Source: Pyrinomonadaceae bacterium
GTDB lineage: Bacteria > Acidobacteriota > Blastocatellia > Pyrinomonadales > Pyrinomonadaceae
Assembly: GCA_019694395.1 (NCBI GenBank)
Contig: JAIBCC010000021.1
Coordinates: 49,651 to 113,650, forward strand
Direction: 5' to 3'
DNA: 64,000 nucleotides
The position numbers and the translations under genes are program-made. How positions within the stretch are numbered: position 1 is the stretch's first letter; each line of letters begins with the position of its first letter. The notes beneath the pieces are model-generated. The model saw only the letters and a list, made by a program, of their open reading frames with translations, was not told the DNA's origin and searched no databases. Positions 8,455 through 16,001 of this stretch are shown here, in pieces.

Positions 8455-11400
8455 TTAGAACATTAATCTGGCACCGATTTGGATTTGTCTTCTGCCAAAT
8501 TTACCTGCATTGATAAAGTTGGTTGAGAAAATATCCGTTTCACCACCATAAATAGCCATATTTGCATGATTAAAGATATTGTTTGCATCACCACGCAAAA
8601 CTAATTTATATCTTTCAGTGAAAGCAAAGGTTTTGGAAACCGCTAAATCCAAATTCCAGCTTCCAGGTCCTCTAAAGGCATTACGAGCACTCATATTTGA
8701 CGGGAACGGACCGTTTTCACAACCATTGGTGCAGTTGTATGGAGCACCGGAAAGGTCAATTGACGAAAGTCCGGTCAAATTCAAGACATTGAAGCTATTT
8801 GCTGCCGCTTGTGCAACACCTGCTCCGGTTTTGAAGTTTGAATAGTTTCCTGGAATAAGAACTCTGGTGCAGATGGTGATACCATTTAAGCAGTCATAAA
8901 CTGTGAAAGGCGCACCACTTTGCATTTTGTAAATACCTGATATTTGCCATCCGCCTGCCAAGGTTTTAGCTACTCCATCCAAATGTTTGTCAAATGGTAA
9001 GGTATAGATAAAGCTGTTGACAAAACGGTGTCTGATGTCAAAATCAGAATTTCCGTAATCAACTGAAGGATTGAACGGATCAATCAATCCGAGGTTAAAG
9101 TTGTTACCTGATTCACTGAAGGTTGAACTCAAGTTATCGGCACTGCGTGAATAGGTGTAATAAGAAGCCAGTGAAAGACCTTGATTAAACAAGTTTCCGC
9201 TTCTCAAAGAGAAAGTTACACCGTTGTAATTTGAATATCCGTTGTTTTCACGGGCATTAATATTTGAATAGGTGCAGTTCAAACGGTTGGTAGTTGACAA
9301 ACCGGGACAACCGACAGTGCTGCCTAAGAATAATGTGCCTGAACCTGAACGGTTAATGTTTTCAATTGTGTAGAGTTTTTTACCGGTTGAGCCTGAGTAA
9401 GCAGCTGAAACTGATGTTTCACGACCAATCTGGCGTTCATACGAAGCACTCCATTGATGTGCATAAGCATTAACAGTGTTTGGATTAACTGCACGCAAAC
9501 TTACACGAGGAAGTGTAATTGTTCCTGAACTGCCTGATAACGGTCCGGCATTACTCTTGGTAACATTGATGGTTCCGCCAACATCAGAAGGAAGAATGGA
9601 AACTACACCATAAACGGTTGGATTTTGAATAACGTTAAAGGTAACGTTACCAAAGTTTCGTTCATAACGGAGCGCGTATCCCGCACGGAGGCTTGATTTT
9701 CCGTTTCCTTCAATATCGTATGCGAAACCTACGCTTGGTGCCCAGTTATTTTTATCAGCTTTCCACAGATCGCCGACCGGACTTGATTGAGCGTTTTGCA
9801 CCGTTCCGTTACGGATTCTTTCTTGAAGCGAGTTTCCGCTGCCAAAGTAGAAGTTGAAGTCTAAAGAACGGTCAACGTTTCTTTGCGGACCATAATATTC
9901 ATAACGCATTCCGACGTTAGCTGTGAACCCTGGGAACAGTTTGAAAGAATCCATTCCGTAGAATGAGAATTCCTGATAACGATTGTCTCTGGTAAATGAC
10001 GGAGCAGTTACCGGAAGAGTAATCGTTTGTCCGGGGATTTTGCCGTTTGGATTAATTGCGCCCTGGAATTGTCCTAACGTTCCGGCAAAAAATCTGTCAA
10101 CTGCAGCAGTTGTGTTTGAACCTGCATCAAATTGTTGAACTGAGTTTTGGTATGCACCAAAAGTTCGGTTGTCACGGATGTAGTAGTATTGGAAACCACC
10201 TTTTACAATATGATCGCCTTTGATCCAGGTCATTTCTTGAGAAGCGGTATACATATATTGCGGACCGCCAAACGGAATTGCACTTCCCGGTGAAAAAGGC
10301 AAGTATCCGGGGAAAGCAATCGGAGTTCCCGAAATGCTGTTACCCGAGGCTTTCAAATAAAGAGTTGGTCCAACAGGTTGATCTCCCAAAGGTTGTTGAT
10401 TTTCCAGTCGGTTAAAGGTGAAACGGGATACACCAATCAAATTTGACGAATAGTTGTAAGTTCCTGCAACGGTTAAGTTAATATTCTTGTTGGTTTGTCC
10501 GGTGCTGAATCCTGCATACGGGCTATCACCAACACTACCTGCTGCATTAGTTGCATTTTCGGTAGAAAGAACGCCAAAAAGATTGAATTTTGAACTTGCA
10601 TTCCAGTCAATCCGGCTGGCAGTCAACAAACTATCGACAGGTGAGCCTGCGCCTGTATCACTGGGAACAGTATAAGAAACTTTTTGGAAAGTAAGAGCAT
10701 TGGCTCCTGTTCCAGCTAAAGTCGTTGTTTGTCCGACAATTGGAGTGGCAGCCAAGGTGTAGCCGCTGAAGAAGTTACGGGTATTAGCATTAGCCGCAGC
10801 AATTGAAGCTGCAGTTGGAATCCAGGCTTGTTTGTTTGCATTACTGCGGATTCTCAACCATTCGGTATTGTTGAAGAATAAAAGTTTTTCTTTAACAATC
10901 GGACCGCCAACTTCAAATCCAAATTGGTTACGGTTGAAAAATTCACGTCCAGTTCCTTGTGCATTAGCATCAAATCCGGCAGTTGCTAATCTTGAGTTAC
11001 GGTTGAAAACATAACCGCTGCCGTGAAATTCATTGGTTCCGGTGCGGGTCACAAGGTTGACTACGCCGCCGGTTGCACGACCAAAATCAGCCGTGAACGA
11101 ACTTTGCATTACCTTAAATTCCTGAACTGAATAAAGCGGAACATTTTGACCGGTATTGGCAGTGAACGTATCAACATTTTCGCCGCCGTTAATCAAAACG
11201 GAGGTGCTGGCTGCACGTTGTCCGTTAATTGCCACACCAACTCCGCGTCCTGAAGGATCGCCTTCCGAAACATTCGGCAAAGTGCTGACAAAACCATAAG
11301 GGTTACGGGTAATGGTTGGTAATTCAGTTAATTGTTTACTGGTTACTGTTCCTGAAACGGTTTGGTCAGAAGTATTGATTTCTGAAATTGATGTGCCAAC

Positions 11401-11751
11401 TACATCAACCACGGCTTTTTGACCGGTAACAACTAAATTGGCATCAATTGCCACAGTTCCGGCAACAGCCAATTCACGGGTGGTTTTGTATTCTTCAAAA
11501 CCATTAGCTTTAACATTTACCTCATATTTTCCAGGCTGAACATTTACGAAAATGAAATATCCATCATTACCTGTCGTGGTAGTTTTTGAGAATCCGGTCG
11601 TAGTAGATTTGATGGTAACGGTTGCATTTGGAACCGCTGCGCCATTGATATCGGAGACATTACCGGAAATTTGTCCGGTTTCTTGTTGTCCGAGGACTGA
11701 AATACTAAAAAGGGAAACTAAAACTAAAAATATCAAAAGTATCCTTTTCAT
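8455..11751 (-). CDS. Oar-like TonB-dependent outer-membrane receptor with carboxypeptidase-regulatory domain
   Basis: Outer-membrane protein of 1098 residues. A cleavable signal peptide (MKRILLIFLVLVSLFSISVLG) is followed by a CarboxypepD_reg domain (about 24-110; ISGNVSDINGAAVPNATVTI). Then come the plug domain (about 130-240, ending VVNLVTRTGTNEFHGSGYVFNRN) and a long beta-barrel that ends in an aromatic residue (ARLMF), as outer-membrane barrels do. AGGAG precedes the ATG at good spacing. This architecture is expanded in Acidobacteriota. The family moves large substrates (glycans, peptides or proteins) using TonB energy; the ligand is unknown. The gene is monocistronic, with its own terminator. 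Confidence 0.95.
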   Translation of the reverse strand: MKRILLIFLVLVSLFSISVLGQQETGQISGNVSDINGAAVPNATVTIKSTTTGFSKTTTTGNDGYFIFVNVQPGKYEVNVKANGFEEYKTTRELAVAGTVAIDANLVVTGQKAVVDVVGTSISEINTSDQTVSGTVTSKQLTELPTITRNPYGFVSTLPNVSEGDPSGRGVGVAINGQRAASTSVLINGGENVDTFTANTGQNVPLYSVQEFKVMQSSFTADFGRATGGVVNLVTRTGTNEFHGSGYVFNRNSRLATAGFDANAQGTGREFFNRNQFGFEVGGPIVKEKLLFFNNTEWLRIRSNANKQAWIPTAASIAAANANTRNFFSGYTLAATPIVGQTTTLAGTGANALTFQKVSYTVPSDTGAGSPVDSLLTASRIDWNASSKFNLFGVLSTENATNAAGSVGDSPYAGFSTGQTNKNINLTVAGTYNYSSNLIGVSRFTFNRLENQQPLGDQPVGPTLYLKASGNSISGTPIAFPGYLPFSPGSAIPFGGPQYMYTASQEMTWIKGDHIVKGGFQYYYIRDNRTFGAYQNSVQQFDAGSNTTAAVDRFFAGTLGQFQGAINPNGKIPGQTITLPVTAPSFTRDNRYQEFSFYGMDSFKLFPGFTANVGMRYEYYGPQRNVDRSLDFNFYFGSGNSLQERIRNGTVQNAQSSPVGDLWKADKNNWAPSVGFAYDIEGNGKSSLRAGYALRYERNFGNVTFNVIQNPTVYGVVSILPSDVGGTINVTKSNAGPLSGSSGTITLPRVSLRAVNPNTVNAYAHQWSASYERQIGRETSVSAAYSGSTGKKLYTIENINRSGSGTLFLGSTVGCPGLSTTNRLNCTYSNINARENNGYSNYNGVTFSLRSGNLFNQGLSLASYYTYSRSADNLSSTFSESGNNFNLGLIDPFNPSVDYGNSDFDIRHRFVNSFIYTLPFDKHLDGVAKTLAGGWQISGIYKMQSGAPFTVYDCLNGITICTRVLIPGNYSNFKTGAGVAQAAANSFNVLNLTGLSSIDLSGAPYNCTNGCENGPFPSNMSARNAFRGPGSWNLDLAVSKTFAFTERYKLVLRGDANNIFNHANMAIYGGETDIFSTNFINAGKFGRRQIQIGARLMF

Positions 11752-12199
11752 TTTTTACTCCTAAATCTAAGTTTTTTCTAAAGTTTTTACAATTGAACCG
11801 TAAATTACACTTACTTAATAAATTGTAAAAAACAGCTCTTTAGGAAAAATGTTGTGCAAATTAAAAGCCAGAAAAATGAACTTTTTCCATAAAATAGTAA
11901 GTCATTTGTTTAGAGCGAGTTGCGGTGATTTTTTATAAATGCGGATTTGTAGATTTTATTCAGAAAAATGAATATTTTTACTAAATTATCCACGATTTTG
12001 GACAACTGATACAAAATTAAATAAAAAATCTAAAAAAATGGACAAACTACGGGAAAGATTGAACTTAACTTCCCAATCTTTTTAGCTGCAGTAAGAAAAA
12101 TTACCTTTTAGCAGAGAAAATATTGACGAAGCGAGGAAAAAAATATGAAAATCAGGTTTCAGCAAATCAAATCCAATTATTTAAAATTCAGAGGCAGTT
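11752..12199. other. 448-base intergenic region between divergent genes
   Basis: It holds the ribosome binding site (AGGAG) of the receptor gene on the minus strand and presumably both divergent promoters. The one structured feature is a hairpin at about 12054-12081 (AAAGATTG with CAATCTTT) followed by a short T run on the plus strand. It could be an attenuator or the end of a short transcript. No open reading frame of note was seen. Confidence 0.4.
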
Positions 12200-13123
12200 A
12201 TGAAAGGATTAGGAATGGTATTTTGGTGGTTATTAATAACTTTCGGCTACTGTTTTGGACAGACAAATCAGACTCCTGTAACCTCGCCGGCTCGACGAAG
12301 CAGTGATGACCAACAACGAGAGAATTCACGGATGTCCAGAAATGCTGACAGTGCGTTTAAGGATCTGCATAATAATGATATTCCCCAAACCTTTCAAAAA
12401 ACACCGATTGAGATTATGGCGCAATATATTCAGCCGCTCTATCGGAAACCGGGTAAAAAAGATTTAAAGGATTTAATTCCTGCCCCAAATTTACTGGCTC
12501 AATACGATCAATTCTTAAAACTGGAAAATACAGGCATTTTTAAATTAAGTGGAGATATTACCTGCGCTAAAAATATTTCAGTTGTAGCCGCTACCGAAAG
12601 TTGTGCTTCAAATACGATTCCCGGCGGCGGAACGGCTTTTTCATTTCGGGCTAATACGCACCGGATATTACATTTAGCTGATTTGGCTTTAGAAAAGGAT
12701 ATTCTTAAAACAGACGGCGTAATGCAGCAGGGAATTATGGTCAGTTTGGGTGACATTGAATTGGATAAAGTAACTGCTGATACTGCCGGACTGAAGTTTT
12801 TAATGGATTTTAAGCCGGCAACAACAAAAGAAGAACTCCAAAAAAATGATCAGGAACTAAGCAATGGAATAAAAGCAGATGGCTTTATTTATCGTTTTGG
12901 TTTTTATGTAGATAAAAATACAACTTTTGCCTTACGTTCGATTGCGTATCGTGGAAAATTAATCCGTTCAATTAAAGGAGTCAACTACAACGAAATGGAT
13001 TATGACAAACGGAAGGATGTTTTAGTTGTTTTTCGGATCATCGAAAAAGATCAAAACGGAGACATAACGGTGCTTTGGAAAGAAATTGTTAGAAAAGATT
13101 CGCCTGAACTTAAAGAGAATTAA
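12200..13123 (+). CDS. Exported protein of unknown function
   Basis: The 307-residue protein was not recognised. A signal peptide ([14 protein letters not shown]) precedes a polar, low-complexity stretch (residues 22-60) and a mixed alpha/beta body of about 240 residues. Two cysteines lie close together (ITCAKN and ATESCAS), possibly forming a disulfide outside the cytoplasm. [22 protein letters not shown] stretch begins a region that looks like a repeated beta domain. Its stop codon overlaps the stop of ribA on the other strand by four bases, so the two genes converge without a terminator between them. The ATG at 12200 and one at 12215 are both possible starts; GAGGCAG lies just upstream of the first. 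Confidence 0.75.
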   Translation: MKGLGMVFWWLLITFGYCFGQTNQTPVTSPARRSSDDQQRENSRMSRNADSAFKDLHNNDIPQTFQKTPIEIMAQYIQPLYRKPGKKDLKDLIPAPNLLAQYDQFLKLENTGIFKLSGDITCAKNISVVAATESCASNTIPGGGTAFSFRANTHRILHLADLALEKDILKTDGVMQQGIMVSLGDIELDKVTADTAGLKFLMDFKPATTKEELQKNDQELSNGIKADGFIYRFGFYVDKNTTFALRSIAYRGKLIRSIKGVNYNEMDYDKRKDVLVVFRIIEKDQNGDITVLWKEIVRKDSPELKEN

Positions 13124-13749
13124 GAACCCAGTAAATGACCTAACTTCTCTTTCTTGGTCTTTAAGTAATGAGCGGCAGGTTCTTTGGCTTCAACTTCAAT
13201 CGGAACTCTTTCAACTACTTTTAATCCTGCTTGTTCTAACGCTTGAATTTTGTCGGGATTATTTGACATCACTTTGACCTGGCATAAGCCTAAATCAAAG
13301 AGTATTTCGGCACATTGCTGATATTGGCGGGCATCTACCTCGAACCCAAGTTTTTCATTAGCTTCAACTGTATCCGCACCTTTGTCCTGTAAGGCATAGG
13401 CACGAATTTTGTTAATAATTCCGATACCCCGCCCTTCCTGCTGTTGATAAACGATTGCGCCGCGACCTTCTGCCTCAATTAATTCCATTGCTTTATGAAG
13501 CTGAGGACCGCAATCACACTTAATTGAACCGAAAACATCACCGGTCAGACATTGTGAATGGATACGGACAAGAGTCGGAACTTTTGCCTCCATTTTTCCT
13601 TTGTATAAAACAACGAATTCTTCGGAGCTGGTGAGTGAACGATAACCGGCAATTTTGAAGTCGCCAAACTGAGTTGGTAAATTAGCAACCGCAACTTTTT
13701 CAACAGTTAAAGGATTTGTTTGAGTAGCACAATTATGATATTTGTCCAA
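13120..13749 (-). CDS. ribA: GTP cyclohydrolase II
   Basis: First committed enzyme of riboflavin synthesis: GTP to 2,5-diamino-6-ribosylamino-pyrimidinone 5'-phosphate, formate and pyrophosphate. The zinc ligands C67, C78 and C80 ([16 protein letters not shown]) and the following [15 protein letters not shown] segment are intact. The length of 209 residues fits a stand-alone RibA without the RibB domain. The start appears to be TTG at 13749 with GGAG about 11 bases upstream; no ATG is near. A promoter is visible at 13781-13810. No FMN riboswitch fits in the very short leader. A decayed copy of its 5' third lies at 15452-15687. Confidence 0.96.
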   Translation of the reverse strand: MDKYHNCATQTNPLTVEKVAVANLPTQFGDFKIAGYRSLTSSEEFVVLYKGKMEAKVPTLVRIHSQCLTGDVFGSIKCDCGPQLHKAMELIEAEGRGAIVYQQQEGRGIGIINKIRAYALQDKGADTVEANEKLGFEVDARQYQQCAEILFDLGLCQVKVMSNNPDKIQALEQAGLKVVERVPIEVEAKEPAAHYLKTKKEKLGHLLGS

Positions 13750-13780
13750 TGATAATAAATCTCCAAACTACTTTTGAAAA

Positions 13781-13810
13781 ATTATAACTCTATTTTGGAA
13801 GAATTGACAG
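13781..13810 (-). promoter_or_regulatory. Sigma70-type promoter of ribA
   Basis: On the minus strand a perfect TATAAT (13786-13781) lies 18 bases from CTGTCA (13810-13805), four of six matches to the -35 consensus. The box sits in the string AAATAGAGTTATAATT. Nearly the same string recurs before the ribA pseudogene and before the gene at 19664. Confidence 0.6.
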
Positions 13811-13831
13811 AGGTCTTGGTAGAACAAAATA

Positions 13832-13874
13832 AAAAGACTTTCAAGAATTATATCTCAACTCTTGAAAAGTCTTT
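13832..13874 (-). terminator. Terminator of the redoxin/Cys-rich operon
   Basis: An imperfect stem of about 13 bp (AAAGACTTTCAAGA against TCTTGAAAAGTCTTT) with a 13-base loop lies just beyond the stop of the Cys-rich gene. A T-rich run follows on the minus strand. Confidence 0.7.
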
Positions 13875-13914
13875 AATTATCAAACTAAGTTACTTCATAT
13901 AGAAGAATAGTCTA

Positions 13915-14349
13915 TCATTGACTACATTCGTAATGATGGCACAAATATTCCTCAATGTGATCGTATGGCACATCAGGAACCACTCTGTAACATATACCTG
14001 TAGCAATGTGGCAGGTAATTGCTGGAGCAACTTCGGTAAATGGTCCCATCGGATCACATGATCTGCAATTTTGGTAACATTGGTTTACTTGCCAATTACA
14101 ATTTTCAAAACATGTTAAATCTTCAGGATCACACTGAGAATTACAATAACCTGCAATATTTCCAAGATTAAGTTCAGGGGCTCCTTGATCTGGTATCCAT
14201 TCATAAAGATTATAACCTGGACATGTTTCGCAACATCTGTAAGCGGCTTCAACAGACTTTGTGTTTGTTGAAAATGTGACAAACCCAATTCCAGCACACA
14301 ACATAAGCAAAATCAAAAATCTATTTACCAGTTTCATTTTATTTGTCAT
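13915..14349 (-). CDS. Small secreted cysteine-rich protein
   Basis: The 144-residue protein was not recognised. A signal peptide (about 1-35, ending VEAA) precedes a mature part of about 109 residues with 14 cysteines, including an adjacent pair (RCCETC) and several CxxxC or CxxxxC spacings (CNSQC, CFENC, CYQNC). An even count and dense spacing suggest about seven disulfides or metal binding. AAGGA lies 7 bases before the ATG and the gap to the redoxin gene is only 12 bases, so the two are translated from one message. The natural reading is a substrate and the redox protein that handles it, but this is inference. A bacteriocin-like or adhesion role cannot be excluded. Confidence 0.8.
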   Translation of the reverse strand: MTNKMKLVNRFLILLMLCAGIGFVTFSTNTKSVEAAYRCCETCPGYNLYEWIPDQGAPELNLGNIAGYCNSQCDPEDLTCFENCNWQVNQCYQNCRSCDPMGPFTEVAPAITCHIATGICYRVVPDVPYDHIEEYLCHHYECSQ

Positions 14350-14361
14350 ATTTTTTTCCTT

Positions 14362-14877
14362 TTAAGAGTTAAGTTGTTTAAGAACTTCATCTTCCTTGTC
14401 AGTGGGGAGCTTGCCAACCCAAAAATTCGTTACCTCACCTTTATCGTTGGTAAGAATAAGTGTTGGAGTTCCGCTGGTTTGAAGATTACCGAGAGATGAC
14501 TGTTTCACCTCCATACCTGTTAACCCTAGTTCGTTCAGATGAGCTGCGCTTTCTTCAATTTTGGTAGGAAAGACAGCAACAAGTTTCACATTTTTACCTT
14601 TCATCTCTTGGATCAGACGTTTGTAAAAAGGCGCGCTTTCATTACAGAAATGACAGGTCGTCTGTAAAGCCATGATTAAAGTTTTCGGTTGTTTCGACCA
14701 ATCTTCATCGGCAAGATTAACCTTTGTGCCAATGGTTGGTTGAATACGATCCGGTTGATTGTTGGTTGATGCTGAGGCAAAGAAGTATTTTTGAACTAAA
14801 ACAACTCCAAAGATAACAGCAACAACAATGATTAGAATATTGGCAGTTAATTCAATTTTTTGACTGAATTTACCCAT
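14362..14877 (-). CDS. Membrane-anchored thioredoxin-fold (redoxin/TlpA-like) protein
   Basis: An N-terminal membrane anchor (about residues 11-33, LTANILIIVVAVIFGVVLVQ) carries a periplasmic thioredoxin fold. The active site is T-C-H-F-C (C-x2-C) near residue 76, and a cis-Pro loop (TSGTPTLIL) lies where the fold requires it. The protein has 171 residues. It is the first gene of a two-gene unit with the Cys-rich secreted protein, so a thiol-disulfide role on that partner is likely. The start ATG at 14877 has only a weak GAGAG close by; a strong AGGAGG lies 30 bases upstream across a hairpin. Confidence 0.88.
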   Translation of the reverse strand: MGKFSQKIELTANILIIVVAVIFGVVLVQKYFFASASTNNQPDRIQPTIGTKVNLADEDWSKQPKTLIMALQTTCHFCNESAPFYKRLIQEMKGKNVKLVAVFPTKIEESAAHLNELGLTGMEVKQSSLGNLQTSGTPTLILTNDKGEVTNFWVGKLPTDKEDEVLKQLNS

Positions 14878-14913
14878 AATCTCTCAAAGAGATAGATTTA
14901 TCTCTTGCCTCCT
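14878..14913 (-). promoter_or_regulatory. Leader with hairpin between AGGAGG and the redoxin start codon
   Basis: Reading toward the gene there is AGGAGG, then AGAGATA, a four-base loop, TATCTCT, then TTGAGAGATT and the ATG. The 7 bp hairpin would bring AGGAGG to about 12 bases from the start. The second arm can also pair with the following AGAGAT (6 bp, 3-base loop), which would cover the start region instead. Two exclusive folds are therefore possible. Confidence 0.45.
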
Positions 14914-15024
14914 CGTTTTATTTGTGACTTGTTATTTGTAAATTTTCTTACAAAATTGAGATGAAGGATTGAAGATGAATAGACAGACCAATAACACAGA
15001 CATCATTCAATACTTAAGTTCTGG

Positions 15025-15054
15025 TTGAGCTTTTGCAGTATTTTGCGTTATGAT
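15025..15054 (+). promoter_or_regulatory. Sigma70-type promoter of the candidate small RNA
   Basis: TTGAGC (four of six matches) lies 18 bases from TATGAT (five of six matches) on the plus strand. No protein gene follows in this direction for almost 1 kb. Confidence 0.45.
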
Positions 15055-15060
15055 ACGAGT

Positions 15061-15160
15061 GTGTTGAGTTCGCATCTGTTGTCCAAAACACAGCAGAAGC
15101 ACTTAAAAACAAAATAGCCTTGTGGTTGTTCCTAGCAACCTCAGGGCTAGTTTATTTTTG
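15061..15160 (+). ncRNA. Candidate small RNA, about 100 nt
   Basis: A promoter-like pair ends at 15054 and a strong intrinsic terminator ends near 15157, leaving a transcript of about 100 nt. The only reading frame inside is an 18-codon GTG frame without a ribosome binding site. A small 5' hairpin (CTGTTG with CAGCAG) can form before the terminator stem. It is divergent from the redoxin operon. Function is unknown, and the ends are predictions. Confidence 0.4.
15115..15157 (+). terminator. Rho-independent terminator of the candidate small RNA
   Basis: A 13-position stem (AGCCTTGTGGTTG against CAACCTCAGGGCT, one mismatch and one G-T pair) closes a five- to seven-base loop. TTTATTTTT follows on the plus strand. 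Confidence 0.65.
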
Positions 15161-15451
15161 ACGAATTTTCTCTACTCTCAGTTGAAAGGAATCTGCTTTA
15201 ACTACACAATTATACTTGGGATTCTCAGCAGGAAAGTTGAGTTTCACAGGGGGTTGTAAATTGTGGAAGCAAAACAACATTTTGGATTTTCTCCAGTTTT
15301 TCAATTGAGATGCTTGAGACTATAAATTACTTTATTTTTCCTGTCAAGGCTTTTAAGTTATGAAAGAAAAAAAGGCATAAAAAGATTTATCAAAAATTGG
15401 CAAAATTATCATTAGATTTTGCACTCTGCCTTGTAAATCTGAGAACTTTAC

Positions 15452-15687
15452 ATACAGTCAATTGACCCAAAAACATCACTGGTCAGACATTGTGAATGAA
15501 TACGGACAAGAGTTGGAAGATCAGGCTTGAGTCCTCCTTAAAATAGAACGACAAATTCTTCAGAGCTAGTTAAAGAACAATAACCTGCGACTTGAAATTC
15601 GCCAATTTGTGTTGGTAGATTGGCGACTGCAACTGTTTCGACGGTCGGAGGTTCTTTTCTCGAATTGCAATTAAGGCTGTTATTCAA
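15452..15687 (-). pseudogene. Decayed copy of the ribA 5' end
   Basis: Translation on the minus strand from TTG at 15687 aligns with the first 77 residues of the intact RibA. Shared stretches include [20 protein letters not shown], and [12 protein letters not shown]. One in-frame TAA replaces the Lys codon after VVLY; otherwise the frame is open until the match ends near the zinc-ligand region, at about 15452. The upstream DNA also resembles the ribA upstream region, including a TATAAT at 15723-15718. It is a 5' fragment of a second ribA, with the rest lost. Confidence 0.85.
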
Positions 15688-16001
15688 AAATTAAAATCTC
15701 CCAAATTCTTTTCAATAATTATAACCATATTTGAGGAAATTTTACATAATCATCAGAAGTAACAAAATAATTAAGGTTAGACAAAATCCAATTTTTTGGA
15801 TGACTTTCTATTTTTTAAGATATTTATTTTTTCTGCAAAATAGGCTTTGGTTAGAATTAGGCTGTATCTCTTTAAAATTCAGCGATATACGAGAAATCGG
15901 ATTAAATTCAAAAATCTGGCTCTTAAATTGCAAGGATATTAATTTGTCAGTTTTACTTAGGCGATTCAGTCTTGAAATAACTAAAATCTAAGGAGCAATA
16001 A

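Larger units (their letters stand above)
14914..16001. other. Long gap with little coding signal
   Basis: Apart from the candidate small RNA and the ribA pseudogene, this AT-rich stretch shows no convincing gene. An 86-codon frame at 15731-15991 looks spurious. The AAGGAG ribosome binding site for the receptor at 16002 lies at the right end. Confidence 0.5.

Noticed and set aside
15731..15991. 86-codon reading frame before the second Oar-like receptor
   Set aside because: Very AT-rich, no ribosome binding site, no recognisable domain; it fills a promoter region.
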